This document shows, one piece after another, positions 21,262 to 30,242 of a stretch of 64,000 nt of DNA; the first letter of the stretch is position 1; each line of letters begins with the position of its first letter. This stretch comes from Microbacterium rhizosphaerae. GTDB taxonomy: Bacteria; Actinomycetota; Actinomycetes; Actinomycetales; Microbacteriaceae. The notes below the pieces were generated by a model. The model was not told the DNA's origin, did not search any database, and saw only the letters and a list, made by a program, of their open reading frames with translations. Location: NCBI RefSeq assembly GCF_034120055.1, contig NZ_CP139368.1, positions 1,116,001-1,180,000 on the forward strand, given 5' to 3'. A program made the translations under genes and the position numbers.

Positions 21262-22188
21262 GTGACCGACGGAGCGATGCTCGCGATCGACGCGGGCCAG
21301 ACCGGGATCAAGATCCGGATGACGGCCCCCGGCGCCGCACCTCGGGAGACGACTCTCGCGGGCGTGCGCACCCACGAGGAGCTCATCCCGCAGCTGGCAG
21401 CCGCAGCGCGTGCCGCGGCCGCCGGGAATCGGATCGCCGAGGTGTCGGCCGGTGTCTCGGGCCTCACGCGTCGCGAGTCGGACGCGACCGCTCTGCTGGA
21501 TGCGACGCGGGACCTCGGCACGAGGCTCGCCCGTCTCACGCACGACTCGGTGACCTCGTTCCTCGGCACCCTCGGCGGCGATCGCGGGGCGGTCGTCGCG
21601 GCGGGCACGGGAGTCGTGACCCTCGCCGTCGGCCGTTCTCGCGTCGCGCGCGTCGACGGCTGGGGCAACATCATGGGCGACGCGGGCAGCGCGTACTGGA
21701 TCGGCCGAGAGGCGCTGGATGCCGGCATGCGCGCCTATGACGGGCGCGGTCCGCGCACGCCGCTGACCGATGTCATGCGCGAGCGGTGGCCCGACCTCGA
21801 CGAGGCGTACATCGACCTGCAGGGCGATCCCGACCGCATCAGGATCGTCGCATCCTTCGCCCCCGCGGTCGCCGACCTCGCGGATGCGGACCCGGTCGCC
21901 GAGGGCATCTGCCGTCGTGCGGCCGGGGAGCTCGCGCGATCGGTCACGGCGGCGCTCGAGCGGGTCGCGGAGGAGGCTGACGCGGACGCATCCTGGGCCG
22001 TCGGCGCCGTCGGCGGCGTGTTCGCATCGGGGCTCATCCGCTCGCGCTTCGCGCAGCTCCTGGCCGACGGCTCGGTGGCGGTGCACCTCGTCAGCGCACG
22101 GGGCACCGGCCTCGACGGCGCCGCCGCACTGCCGGGCGTCGGGCCGGAGCATCCGCTCAGCGCGTTCGTCTCCGTCGCGTCGCGCTGA
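21262..22188 (+). CDS. BadF/BadG-type ATPase, probable N-acetylglucosamine kinase
   Basis: A 308-residue ASKHA-fold protein. ATP-binding elements are MLAIDAGQTGIKIRM (phosphate 1), VVAAGTGVVTLAV (phosphate 2) and, near the C-terminus, VGGVFASG. The stretch RVDGWGNIMGDAGSAYWIG is characteristic of the GlcNAc-kinase branch of the BadF family (GWGxxxGDxGSxYWIG). The likely reaction is ATP-dependent phosphorylation of GlcNAc or a related amino sugar, which would link it to the chitin-saccharide genes starting 1.7 kb downstream; substrate assignment is by family. The start is GTG 21262 with AAGGAGG 8 bp upstream. It is convergent with the L,D-transpeptidase gene. Confidence 0.8.
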   Translation: MTDGAMLAIDAGQTGIKIRMTAPGAAPRETTLAGVRTHEELIPQLAAAARAAAAGNRIAEVSAGVSGLTRRESDATALLDATRDLGTRLARLTHDSVTSFLGTLGGDRGAVVAAGTGVVTLAVGRSRVARVDGWGNIMGDAGSAYWIGREALDAGMRAYDGRGPRTPLTDVMRERWPDLDEAYIDLQGDPDRIRIVASFAPAVADLADADPVAEGICRRAAGELARSVTAALERVAEEADADASWAVGAVGGVFASGLIRSRFAQLLADGSVAVHLVSARGTGLDGAAALPGVGPEHPLSAFVSVASR

Positions 22189-22220
22189 CCCGGCTGACGT
22201 CGCGCACGCTCACGCGTGGG

Positions 22221-23663
22221 TCAGTTGTGCACCCACACGTCGGTGCCGGTGGGGGTCCAGTCGTAGAGCTGCTTGGCGCGGGGGATCGGCATCCCGACGC
22301 AGCCGTGGCTCATCGTGTGGCCCCAGTTGTGGTGCCAGTACACGCCGTGGAAGCCCTGGTCGCCGTTGAAGTACATGACCCACGGGACGTCCGGCTGCGC
22401 GTACGTCGTGCCGTCGGGGTTGTTGCCCCGCATCGTCATCGACGTGATGTGCGAGTTGATCCGGAAGTGACCGGTCTTCGTGGGGTACGTGCGTCCGCTC
22501 GAGATGAGCCACGAGTCCACGACCTGCCCGTTCTCCTTGAGGTACAGCGTCTGCGTTGTCAGGTTGACCTCGAGCAGGCGCTGCGCCGTCGCCATCTTCG
22601 CGGGGACCTCGGAGACGGTGAGCTTGTACACCCCGTCGAGGTTGGCCAGCTGCTTCGCGAAGGCCTCGGCGACGCCCGTGGTCTCGCCGAGAGTGCGTCC
22701 GCTGTGCCCGGCGGCGATGGTGCGCAGCACCGTGCCGGACGAGTTCGTGATGACGGAGCCGTCGGCGGGCGCACGGTTCACGGACGCCGCAAGCGTATCG
22801 ACGACCCTCTGGATCTTGGATGCGTCGGCCCTCACGCCGATGGTGCCGTCCGGCTTGTCCGCCACGGTGATCCACGATGCGGCGGTCGCGCGGTCGACGG
22901 GTACCGTCCGCTCGTCGCCCACGTAGAACCCGACGGTGTCGAGCATCTTGTTGAGCTTGCCGGCGACCTCCTGCGCGTGCGCGGTCGTCGTGGCCGCGGC
23001 CACCGGGGTCGTCGACACCGTCACGGCCGCACTCGCCGAGCCGGCGGCGAAGGCGTTCTGGATGGCGGTCTGCACGGCATCCACGTTCACGCTGGTGCCG
23101 TCGACCGCCGGCGTGACGGTGTACGAGCCCGTGGCGCCGTCGAAGGAGACGGTCGCGTCGACGGGGGCGACGTAGAGCGAGGGGAAGACCGTGTGGAGCT
23201 TCGATGCGACCGTGGCGTGGTCGACCTTCACGTCGGCCTTGCGCGACGAGGGGAACCACGCGGCCACGTTCCACAGGGGGTGGTCGGCGTACGTGTCCTG
23301 CGCGAGCGTGGCCGCATCGACGCTCGCCCCGAGGTCCGCGCCGGTCATGGTGACCGTTCGGCCGTCGGGCCCGGACAGGGTCACCGGCGTCGAGGCGAGC
23401 CTCGCGGTGATGGCGTCGGCGGCGGCGCCCGCGGTCATCCCTCCGACGGGCACGCTCGCGACGGAGGCGCCGGGGGCGATGAGGACGAGGGAGATCGCGA
23501 CGACGGCCGCTGCGACGATGCCTGTGGGTACGCCGATCCACGCGCCGAGGTGACGCTTGCGGTGGGCCGGTTCCGCCGGTGCCCACGCGTATGTCGCGCC
23601 GGTGCCGGTGCTGTGATCAGCCCCGGTCTTCCCGGCATCCCCCTGCTCGCCCGTGTCTGCCAC
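22221..23663 (-). CDS. Membrane-anchored L,D-transpeptidase (YkuD domain)
   Basis: A 480-residue cell-wall enzyme. A short cytoplasmic N-terminus is followed by one transmembrane helix near residues 45-65 (GIVAAAVVAISLVLIAP). Then come two repeated extracellular PG-binding-4-like segments (PVGGMTAGAAADAI ... GATGSYTVTPAVDG) and the C-terminal YkuD catalytic domain with FHGVYWHHNWGHTMSHGCVG, containing the catalytic His and Cys (HG...SHGC). Such enzymes form 3-3 peptidoglycan cross-links or attach proteins to the wall. The start was set at GTG 23663, because the GGGGG upstream is at good distance; TTG two codons earlier abuts it. Confidence 0.9.
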   Translation of the reverse strand: MADTGEQGDAGKTGADHSTGTGATYAWAPAEPAHRKRHLGAWIGVPTGIVAAAVVAISLVLIAPGASVASVPVGGMTAGAAADAITARLASTPVTLSGPDGRTVTMTGADLGASVDAATLAQDTYADHPLWNVAAWFPSSRKADVKVDHATVASKLHTVFPSLYVAPVDATVSFDGATGSYTVTPAVDGTSVNVDAVQTAIQNAFAAGSASAAVTVSTTPVAAATTTAHAQEVAGKLNKMLDTVGFYVGDERTVPVDRATAASWITVADKPDGTIGVRADASKIQRVVDTLAASVNRAPADGSVITNSSGTVLRTIAAGHSGRTLGETTGVAEAFAKQLANLDGVYKLTVSEVPAKMATAQRLLEVNLTTQTLYLKENGQVVDSWLISSGRTYPTKTGHFRINSHITSMTMRGNNPDGTTYAQPDVPWVMYFNGDQGFHGVYWHHNWGHTMSHGCVGMPIPRAKQLYDWTPTGTDVWVHN

Positions 23664-23824
23664 AGTCAACCCCCGAATTGCCCGAGCATTATTGTACCGG
23701 GGACGGCCTGAGCGCCGGATCGGAGACGGTGACGGTTGGGTCTCGATGGCCGACGCCGCGCGCCGGCAGCGAATATAACGAATTCGTAAAGAGGCCGCGC
23801 AAACCTGGTCGAGGGCTTGCGGAA

Positions 23825-23853
23825 TGTTTGTTCGTAAGGTCTACTAACAAACA
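23825..23853. promoter_or_regulatory. ROK repressor operator candidate overlapping its own start codon
   Basis: An inverted repeat with 12-bp arms and one mismatch: TGTTTGTTCGTA and TACTAACAAACA around 5 bp. It ends on the A of the ROK regulator's ATG, the position expected for autorepression. A close match to the left half (TGTTTGCTCGTA) lies at 36605, and the CTAACAAA core recurs at 36731 and 45293, all at amino-sugar genes. Confidence 0.6.
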
Positions 23854-25046
23854 TGACTGCACCGGAAGCGCAGCGCGGCTCTTCCACGATCGAGCCCGCG
23901 CCCACGACCCACGGCGACGAGAATCCCTATGGTCCCCGCCGTGCACTGCGTCAGGGAGCCAAGGTGCTTCCCGAGCACGCCCGCGGGCACAACCGGGCGC
24001 TCCTCCTGCAGACGCTCTTCCACGAGGGGGCGATGAGCCGCGCCGACCTGTCGCGCGAGACCGGCCTCACGCGCGTGACGATCTCCGACCTCGTCGCCGA
24101 GCTCATCGCCGACGGCTTCATCGTCGAGGTGGGCGTGCGCGAGGCCTCCGGCCCGGGCAAGCCCGCGATCCTCATCGACCTCGACCGCACGGGGCACCGC
24201 ATCCTCGCCCTCGACCTCTCCGCGAGCGACCGCTTCGTCGGCGCGGTGCTCACCCTCGACGGGCGGATCGTCAGCCGTCGCGTGGTCGACCACGTCGAGC
24301 ATCTCGACGACGCGGCCGGCATCATCATCGGGCTCGCCCGTGAGCTCGCCGCAGAATCCGACATGCCGATCCTCGGCATGGGCGTCGGCACCCCCGGTGT
24401 GGTCGACGACGCGGGCGTGGTCCTCACCGCGCCCAACTTCGGCTGGCGCGACTACGACCTCAAGTCGGCGCTGCGCGCGGCCGTCGACGTCCCCGTGATC
24501 GTCGCCAACGACGCGAACGCGGCCGTGCTCGCGGAGTACACGTTCGGCGGTGCCGACGACGTCCTGCTCGTGAAGATCGGCCGCGGCGTCGGCTCGGGGC
24601 TCGTCATCGACGGGCGGCCGGTGCGCGGCAGCCACTCGGCGGCGGGCGAGATCGGCCACGTCACGGTCGGCACCGACGGTGGCCCGCTGTGCGCATGCGG
24701 CCGCTCCGGCTGCCTCGAGGCGTGGCTCTCGGCTCCGGCGCTCACGGCTCGCACCGCGGATGCCGACCCCGCCGACCGCGACGGCATCCTGTACGACGCC
24801 GGGGAGCGTCTCGGCATCGCGCTCGCACCCGTCGTGGGTGCGCTCGACCTGTCGGAGGTCGTCCTCTCCGGCCCCCCTGAACTTCTCGACGGACCGCTCG
24901 CCCGGGCGACCCTCGAGACCCTCCGCTCCCGGATCCTCACCGTCCTGCACGACGGCATCCGGGTGCGGATGACGGAGCAAGGCCAGGACATCGTCCTGCG
25001 CGGCGCGGCCGTCATGGTCCTGTCCGGACAGCTGGGCGTGTCCTAG
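23853..25046 (+). CDS. ROK-family transcriptional repressor
   Basis: A 397-residue NagC/XylR-type regulator. An N-terminal winged helix-turn-helix (GHNRALLLQTLFHEGAMSRADLSRETGLTRVTISDLV, residues ~45-85) is followed by a ROK sugar-kinase-like domain with GMGVGTPGVVDD, IGRGVGSGLVIDG and the zinc-binding CACGRSGCLEAW. The first ATP-binding strand has lost the DIGGT motif (LALDLSASDRFVGAVL), as usual for regulators. Its effector is probably a GlcNAc-derived sugar, given the downstream DasABC-like transporter, ROK kinase and nagB, all on the same strand. The 12-bp-arm palindrome over the start codon suggests autoregulation. Effector identity is inference. Confidence 0.9.
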   Translation: MTAPEAQRGSSTIEPAPTTHGDENPYGPRRALRQGAKVLPEHARGHNRALLLQTLFHEGAMSRADLSRETGLTRVTISDLVAELIADGFIVEVGVREASGPGKPAILIDLDRTGHRILALDLSASDRFVGAVLTLDGRIVSRRVVDHVEHLDDAAGIIIGLARELAAESDMPILGMGVGTPGVVDDAGVVLTAPNFGWRDYDLKSALRAAVDVPVIVANDANAAVLAEYTFGGADDVLLVKIGRGVGSGLVIDGRPVRGSHSAAGEIGHVTVGTDGGPLCACGRSGCLEAWLSAPALTARTADADPADRDGILYDAGERLGIALAPVVGALDLSEVVLSGPPELLDGPLARATLETLRSRILTVLHDGIRVRMTEQGQDIVLRGAAVMVLSGQLGVS

Positions 25047-25120
25047 GACCTGACATCCCCCAGACGGAGCCGCAAGGCCCGTCGCACACCAAGAGAAATC
25101 ACCAAACACGAGGAGACAAA

Positions 25121-26428
25121 TTGCGCACTTCACGCATCGTCGCCGTCGGCGCTGTCGGCGTCGCTGCCGCCCTGGCGCTGAGCGCCTGCGGCAGCAGCTC
25201 CGGATCTGGGTCAACCAGCGGCGCGGTCGACGGCAAGGGCAAGACGCTCACCGTCTGGGCCATGACCGGCGACCTCTCGGACACGACGCTCAAGGCGATC
25301 AACGACGAGTTCACCAAGCAGACCGGTGCCAAGGTCAAGATCGAGACCCAGCAGTGGACCGACATCGCGACCAAGATCACCACGGCGCTCGCCACGAGCA
25401 CCCCGCCGGACGTGCTCGACCTCGGCAACACCCAGGTCGCCACCTTCGCCTCGAGCGGCGGCCTCGCCGACCTGTCGAAGTACAAGAGCGAGTTCCAGCA
25501 GGGCCAGACGTGGCTCGGCGGTCTGCAGGATCCGGCCACCGTCGACGGCAAGCTGTACGCCGTCCCGTCGTTCGCCGGCGCCCGTGCGGTCCTCTACAAC
25601 AAGACCATCTGGGCGGATGCGGGCATCACCGCCGCCCCCACCACGTACGACGAGCTCAAGGCCGACCTCGACAAGCTCAAGGCCAAGAACGCCGGCACCG
25701 ACTTCTCCGCCTTCTACCTCCCGGGTCAGTACTGGTACGCCGGCATGCAGTGGGTGTGGGACCAGGGCGGCGACATCGCCACGCAGAAGAGCGGCAAGTG
25801 GACGGCCGGCTTCTCGACGCCTGAGGCGCAGAAGGGCCTCGGCGACTGGAAGGCCTTCCAGAACGCGTACTCGTCGGCCGCCAGCCAGACGCTCAACACC
25901 GACAAGCCCGACCAGGACCAGGTGTTCGCCGACGGCAAGGCCGGCGCGATCATCGCCAACGGCTGGGAGATCGGCGTGGTCCAGAAGGACAACCCGAAGA
26001 TGACGAACGACGTCCTCGGCTCGTTCCCGATGCCGGGCGTCTCGGGCAAGAACCAGCCGGTGAACCTCGGAGGCTCGGACTGGGGCATCGCGACCAAGAG
26101 CAAGAACCAGGAGCTGGCCCGTGCATGGGTCAAGATCGCTGCCAGCCCCGACATCCAGAACACCTACGTCTTCGGCAAGGACGGCTGGATCCCGAACAGC
26201 GTCGAGGGCTCGAAGGCCGCGGTCGACGGCGGCACCCTGTCGGACCTGCAGAAGGCGTTCTTCACGTCGGCACAGAACTCGAAGGCCACGCCGGCCTCGG
26301 GCAGCTGGGCGTCGCTGGAGGACCCCGGCATGAAGCAGTTCTTCCAGTCGGTGACCTCGGGCAGCCAGTCGACGTCCGACGCGGCGAAGACGTGGGACGC
26401 CACGGTCAACTCGACCCTCAACCAGTGA
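25121..26428 (+). CDS. Chitobiose/GlcNAc-oligomer ABC transporter, lipoprotein substrate-binding protein (DasA-like)
   Basis: A 435-residue extracellular solute-binding protein (family 1). TTG 25121 is preceded by GAGGAGACAAA. The signal peptide ends in lipobox LSAC (Cys ~24), then a Ser/Gly linker. The mature start KTLTVWAMTGDLSDTTLKAI, together with QQWTDIATKITTALATSTPP and LGNTQVATFASSGGLADL, closely resembles DasA, the N,N'-diacetylchitobiose-binding protein of Streptomyces. This supports an amino-sugar oligomer ligand, but specificity is not proven from sequence. It is first of the transporter genes, followed after 26 bp by the permeases. No ATPase gene is present, so a shared MsiK-type ATPase elsewhere is expected. 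Confidence 0.85.
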   Translation: MRTSRIVAVGAVGVAAALALSACGSSSGSGSTSGAVDGKGKTLTVWAMTGDLSDTTLKAINDEFTKQTGAKVKIETQQWTDIATKITTALATSTPPDVLDLGNTQVATFASSGGLADLSKYKSEFQQGQTWLGGLQDPATVDGKLYAVPSFAGARAVLYNKTIWADAGITAAPTTYDELKADLDKLKAKNAGTDFSAFYLPGQYWYAGMQWVWDQGGDIATQKSGKWTAGFSTPEAQKGLGDWKAFQNAYSSAASQTLNTDKPDQDQVFADGKAGAIIANGWEIGVVQKDNPKMTNDVLGSFPMPGVSGKNQPVNLGGSDWGIATKSKNQELARAWVKIAASPDIQNTYVFGKDGWIPNSVEGSKAAVDGGTLSDLQKAFFTSAQNSKATPASGSWASLEDPGMKQFFQSVTSGSQSTSDAAKTWDATVNSTLNQ

Positions 26429-26454
26429 TCGACCGATAGCAGGACACGGAGAAG

Positions 26455-27438
26455 ATGACCATCGCCTCGACCGCGACAAGCGTCGCAGGCGAGGGTGTGG
26501 CCGCCGCCCGACCCGGGCGGCGGCCACGGCACCCTCGCCGCTACACCGCGCAGGCGCGCTACGCGCCGCTCTGGCTGCTCTCGCCGGCCGGAATCGTGAT
26601 CGCCGCGCTGATCCTGGCGCCGATCGTCTTTCTCGTCTTCACGTCCTTCACGGACTTCAACCAGCGGACCCTCTTCACGGGGGAGTTCAGCTTCGTCGGG
26701 CTCGACCAGTACACGAAGACCCTTGCGAGCCCGCAGTTCTGGTGGTCGACGCTGCTGACGATCGGCTTCACGGCCGCACTCGTCGTCGGCAGCCTCATCA
26801 TCGGAGTCGGCGTCGCCGAGCTCATGATGCGACTGGGCACCGTGATGCGTTATGTCGTCACGATCGTGCTGATCTTCGCCTGGGGCATGCCGAACGTGGC
26901 GTCGTCGCAAGTGTGGAACTGGCTGTTCCAGCCGGGCTACGGCGTCATCAACTGGATGCTGACCCAGCTGCGCATCTTCGGCGACGTGACCAACCTGTCG
27001 TGGGCCAACAACACCTTCCTCGCTCTGCTGTGCATCTGGATGCTCGTCGTGTGGCAAGCGGTGCCGTTCATCGCGCTGACCACCTACGCGGCGCAGACGC
27101 AGATCGACACGTCGATGCTCGAGGCCGCCCGCATCGACGGCGCTAGCGAGCCCCGCATCTACTTCACGCTCGTCCTCAGCTACCTGAAGCCGACGATCCT
27201 GCTCGTCACGGTGCTCTCGATCATCTGGGACTTCAACGTCTTCAACCAGATCTGGCTCGTCACCCAGGGCGGGCCCAACAACACGACGGCGACGCTCGGC
27301 ATCTGGACCTACCTGACCGCCTTCAACACCTTCAAGATCGGAACGGGCGCCGCGATCTCCGTGATCACCACGATCATGCTCATGATCATCAGCGGCTTCT
27401 ACATCCGCAGCCTGCTTCGCTCGGGGGAGGACTTGTGA
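26455..27438 (+). CDS. Sugar ABC transporter permease (MalF/DasB type)
   Basis: A 327-residue inner-membrane permease with about six transmembrane helices. The ATPase-contacting EAA loop reads LEAARIDGASEPRIYFTLVL (residues ~222-241). A ~35-residue basic N-terminal extension precedes the first helix (LLSPAGIVIAALILAPIVFL). ATG 26455 has GGAGAAG upstream. Its stop overlaps the next permease start (TGTGAG), so the two membrane subunits are coupled, consistent with a heterodimeric channel fed by the DasA-like lipoprotein. Confidence 0.93.
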   Translation: MTIASTATSVAGEGVAAARPGRRPRHPRRYTAQARYAPLWLLSPAGIVIAALILAPIVFLVFTSFTDFNQRTLFTGEFSFVGLDQYTKTLASPQFWWSTLLTIGFTAALVVGSLIIGVGVAELMMRLGTVMRYVVTIVLIFAWGMPNVASSQVWNWLFQPGYGVINWMLTQLRIFGDVTNLSWANNTFLALLCIWMLVVWQAVPFIALTTYAAQTQIDTSMLEAARIDGASEPRIYFTLVLSYLKPTILLVTVLSIIWDFNVFNQIWLVTQGGPNNTTATLGIWTYLTAFNTFKIGTGAAISVITTIMLMIISGFYIRSLLRSGEDL

Positions 27439-28343
27439 GCACCATCACCACCGCGTCGTCGACGTCCACGGCCGCGGCGACGCGCACGGGAGCGCGGCCC
27501 ACGCGGCCCCGGCGGCGGCGCCGCCAGCGTCACGGCTGGGCGACCGCCATCGCGATCGTCTTCAGCGTCGTCTGGATCTTCCCCGTGTACTGGATGGTCA
27601 ACACGGCGTTCAAACCGCGGCCCGAGGTCATGACCTCGACACCCCACTTCCTGCCGCTGAACCCGACGCTCGAGAACTTCATCGTCGCGATCACGCAGAC
27701 GTCGTTCCTGACGAACCTCCAGAACAGCATCATCGTCGTCGTGAGCGCCGTGGTCTTCGCGCTCGCGCTCTCGCTGTTCGCCGCGGCGGCACTCAGCCGG
27801 TTCCGCTTCCGCGGGCGCCGCACGATCATGGTGCTGATCCTCGCGGTCCAGATGCTGCCCGGCACGGCGCTGCTCATCCCGCAGTTCCTGATGTTCAACA
27901 ACCTGGGTCTGCTGAACTCGTTCTTCGGCCTCTCGCTCGCGTACGTCGCGGCTGTGCTGCCGTTCGCGATCTGGACCCTGCGGGGGTTCTTCATCACGAT
28001 CCCGGTCGAGCTCGAAGAGGCCGCGATGATGGACGGTGCGGGCACATGGCGCATCCTGCGCAGCATCCTGTTCCCGCTCGTCGTCCCGGGTGTGATCTCG
28101 ACGAGCATCTTCGCCTTCATCTCCGCCTGGAACGAGTACATCCTCGCCTACACCTTCATGAAGGAGCAGGCGATGTACACCCTGCCGATCTGGCTGGTGT
28201 CGTTCTCCTCGCCCGTCACGGGCACGGACTATGGCGGGCAGATGGCGGCCTCGGTGCTGTTCGCGCTCCCCGTCGTCGTCTTCTTCCTCATCATCCAGCG
28301 CCACCTCGTGGTCGGGATGTCGGCCGGGGCGGTCAAGGGCTGA
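27435..28343 (+). CDS. Sugar ABC transporter permease (MalG/DasC type)
   Basis: A 302-residue second permease subunit with six predicted helices. The EAA motif is LEEAAMMDGAGTWRILRSIL (about residues 194-213), and the FISAWNEYILAYTFM segment is typical of the MalG group. The start is GTG 27435, overlapping the stop of the upstream permease by 4 bp. It pairs with that subunit to form the transmembrane pore. The next gene, a ROK sugar kinase, starts 44 bp downstream on the same strand, so uptake and phosphorylation are encoded together. Confidence 0.93.
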   Translation: MSTITTASSTSTAAATRTGARPTRPRRRRRQRHGWATAIAIVFSVVWIFPVYWMVNTAFKPRPEVMTSTPHFLPLNPTLENFIVAITQTSFLTNLQNSIIVVVSAVVFALALSLFAAAALSRFRFRGRRTIMVLILAVQMLPGTALLIPQFLMFNNLGLLNSFFGLSLAYVAAVLPFAIWTLRGFFITIPVELEEAAMMDGAGTWRILRSILFPLVVPGVISTSIFAFISAWNEYILAYTFMKEQAMYTLPIWLVSFSSPVTGTDYGGQMAASVLFALPVVVFFLIIQRHLVVGMSAGAVKG

Positions 28344-28386
28344 TGCGGGCGCAGGCTGCAGCCGCCTCCCGTCGGGAGAGCGGCTC

Positions 28387-29313
28387 ATGAGAGCGGGCTT
28401 GGACATCGGCGGGACCAAGACGGACGCCGTCGCGATCGACGGGGCGGGGACGGTGCGGGCTCGGGTGCGGCTCGCGACGGGATGGGGATCGGATGCGGTC
28501 GTCCGCACCGTGGTCGACGCCGTCTCGGCGCTCGCTGCCGAGCTCGGGCTGCCCGTCGCCGCCTTCGCCTCGGTGGGCATCGGCATCCCGGGACGCATCG
28601 AGCCGGGCTCCACGCGCGTGCGGCACGCCGTGAACCTCGGCATTGACGAGCTCGACCTCGCCGCCGCCGTCGGTCCCGAGCTCGGGCTGCCCGTGGCCGT
28701 GCAGAACGACGTGAAAGCGGCCGCTCTCGGCGCCGCGGCGCTCGTCGGCGCGACGGGAACCCTCGCCTACCTCAACGTCGGCACCGGCGTCGCTGCGGGC
28801 ATCGTCGTGGACGGGCGGCTGTGGGCCGGAGCATCCGGCACGGCCGGTGAGGTCGGCCACCTGTCGATCGATGCGGACGGGCCACTGTGCACGTGCGGCC
28901 AGCACGGCTGCGTCGAGGCGTTCTCGGGCGGCGGCGCGGTCGCGCGCCGCTGGGATCGCCCGGGCGAGCTGCCGATCCGCGACGTCTTCGACGCCGCCGA
29001 TGCAGGTGACGCGTTCGCGATCGAGCTGCGCGACGGCATCGGCTATGGCGTGAGCGCCGCGATCCGCGCCCTGGTGCTGACGGTGGATGCCGGTACCGTC
29101 GTCCTCGGGGGTGGCATAACGATGCTGGGCGATCGGCTGATGGCCGTCGTGGGTGCTGAGCTCGAGCGCAGCGCCGACGCATCCCCGTTCATCCGCTCGC
29201 TCCGCCTCGACCAGCGCGTGCGCGTGCTTCCGGCGGGCTCGCCGGTCGCCGCGATCGGTGCGGCGCTCGTCGGCGCCGACCGCGATACCGAGGAGGTCCT
29301 TGCCCATGGCTGA
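28387..29313 (+). CDS. ROK-family sugar kinase (probable GlcNAc/glucosamine kinase)
   Basis: A 308-residue kinase. ATP-binding LDIGGTKTDAVAI lies at the N-terminus. Further motifs are GIGIPGRIE, NLNVGTGVAAGIV-like (YLNVGTGVAAGIVVDG), the sugar-binding AGEVGHLSID and the zinc motif CTCGQHGCVEAF. The intact DIGGT and zinc ligands mean this is a catalytic enzyme, unlike the upstream ROK repressor. Position between a DasABC-like importer and nagB suggests it phosphorylates GlcNAc or glucosamine released in the cytoplasm. The start ATG 28387 has GGGAGAGCGGC upstream. The stop overlaps nagB by 8 bp. Confidence 0.87.
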   Translation: MRAGLDIGGTKTDAVAIDGAGTVRARVRLATGWGSDAVVRTVVDAVSALAAELGLPVAAFASVGIGIPGRIEPGSTRVRHAVNLGIDELDLAAAVGPELGLPVAVQNDVKAAALGAAALVGATGTLAYLNVGTGVAAGIVVDGRLWAGASGTAGEVGHLSIDADGPLCTCGQHGCVEAFSGGGAVARRWDRPGELPIRDVFDAADAGDAFAIELRDGIGYGVSAAIRALVLTVDAGTVVLGGGITMLGDRLMAVVGAELERSADASPFIRSLRLDQRVRVLPAGSPVAAIGAALVGADRDTEEVLAHG

Positions 29314-30085
29314 AGTGGTCATCGTCGAGAACGCCGCTGCGGCGGGGGCTCTCGTCGCCGACGAGATCGTGCGGCTGATCCGCGCAGACCCGTCCGTCGT
29401 GCTGGGACTCGCGACCGGCTCGACGCCGCTGCCCGTCTACGAGGCGCTGCGCTCGCGCGTCGCCGACGTTGACGTGTCGCAGGTGCGCGGCTTCGCCCTC
29501 GACGAGTACGTCGGCATCGATCCGGCGCATCCCGAGAGCTACCGCTCCGTCATCACTCGCGAGGTCGTCGAGCCGCTGGGACTCGACCCGGCGCGCATCC
29601 GCGTGCCCGACGGGCGCACAGACGGCATCGAGCACGCCGGCGCCGACTACGAGGCCGCGATCGATGCGGCCGGGGGAGTGGCCCTCCAGCTGCTCGGCAT
29701 CGGCACCGACGGGCACATCGGCTTCAACGAGCCGGGGTCGTCGTTCGCGTCGATCACCCGTGTGAAGACCCTGACCGAGCAGACGCGCGAGGACAACGCG
29801 CGCTTCTTCCCGAGCATCGACGACGTGCCGATGCACTGCATCACGCAGGGGCTCGGAACGATCCTTCGCGCGAAGCACCTCGTGCTCCTCGCCTTCGGCG
29901 ACGGCAAGGCGGAGGCCGTGGCCGGCGCTGTCGAGGGTCCGGTGACGGCGTCGCTGCCCGGCTCCGCGATCCAGCTGCATCCGCACGCGACCGTGGTCGT
30001 CGACGAGGCCGCGGCATCGCACCTGCGCTTCGCGGACTACTACCGCTACACGTACGCGAACAAGCCCGCCTGGCAGGGCCTGTAG
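29306..30085 (+). CDS. nagB: Glucosamine-6-phosphate deaminase
   Basis: A 259-residue NagB converting glucosamine-6-phosphate to fructose-6-phosphate and ammonia. Signatures are VLGLATGSTPLPVYEAL (phosphate loop), VRGFALDEYVGIDPAHPESY with the catalytic Asp, and LLGIGTDGHIGFNEPGSSF with the catalytic His region. ATG 29306 lies within the 3' end of the ROK kinase and has GAGGAGGTCC upstream. It completes the operon ROK repressor - DasABC-like - kinase - nagB. nagA, needed to make the substrate from GlcNAc-6-P, is 13 kb away next to the hexosaminidase. Confidence 0.95.
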   Translation: MAEVVIVENAAAAGALVADEIVRLIRADPSVVLGLATGSTPLPVYEALRSRVADVDVSQVRGFALDEYVGIDPAHPESYRSVITREVVEPLGLDPARIRVPDGRTDGIEHAGADYEAAIDAAGGVALQLLGIGTDGHIGFNEPGSSFASITRVKTLTEQTREDNARFFPSIDDVPMHCITQGLGTILRAKHLVLLAFGDGKAEAVAGAVEGPVTASLPGSAIQLHPHATVVVDEAAASHLRFADYYRYTYANKPAWQGL

Positions 30086-30115
30086 ATCCGTCGCGCGCGC
30101 CATTACTCTGACGAC

Positions 30116-30217
30116 ATGACGAATGGCTCTGCGCAGGTGCTCACGGAGACCGGGCGCGACGCCCGCCTGACGTGGGCGATCGGCGGCGGACTGCTCGTCG
30201 CGTACGCCGTTCGATGA
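30116..30217 (+). pseudogene. 33-codon ORF, possible remnant of a truncated gene
   Basis: ATG 30116 to TGA 30217 encodes 33 residues beginning MTNGSAQVLTETGRD and ending with the mildly hydrophobic WAIGGGLLVAYAVR. TACTCT, a good -10 match, lies about 7 bp before the ATG, as in leaderless actinobacterial genes. The reading frame stops soon after and no continuation is found in other frames. A 6-bp hairpin (30151-30165) inside it fits a terminator for nagB equally well. I do not recognise the peptide. It may be the N-terminal stub of a deleted membrane protein gene, or chance. Confidence 0.25.
30151..30165. terminator. Small hairpin between convergent nagB and Nudix genes
   Basis: CGGGCG-CGA-CGCCCG is a perfect 6-bp stem with a triloop, 66 bp after the nagB stop and 78 bp before the Nudix stop on the other strand. 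It could end transcription in either direction. It is the only terminator-like structure I see in this gap. Confidence 0.35.
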
Positions 30218-30242
30218 CTTCACGAGCTAGCTGTACCGCGTC

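Noticed and set aside
23853..25046. Annotation as a glucokinase
   Set aside because: It has an N-terminal helix-turn-helix and lacks the DIGGT ATP-binding motif, so repressor fits better.
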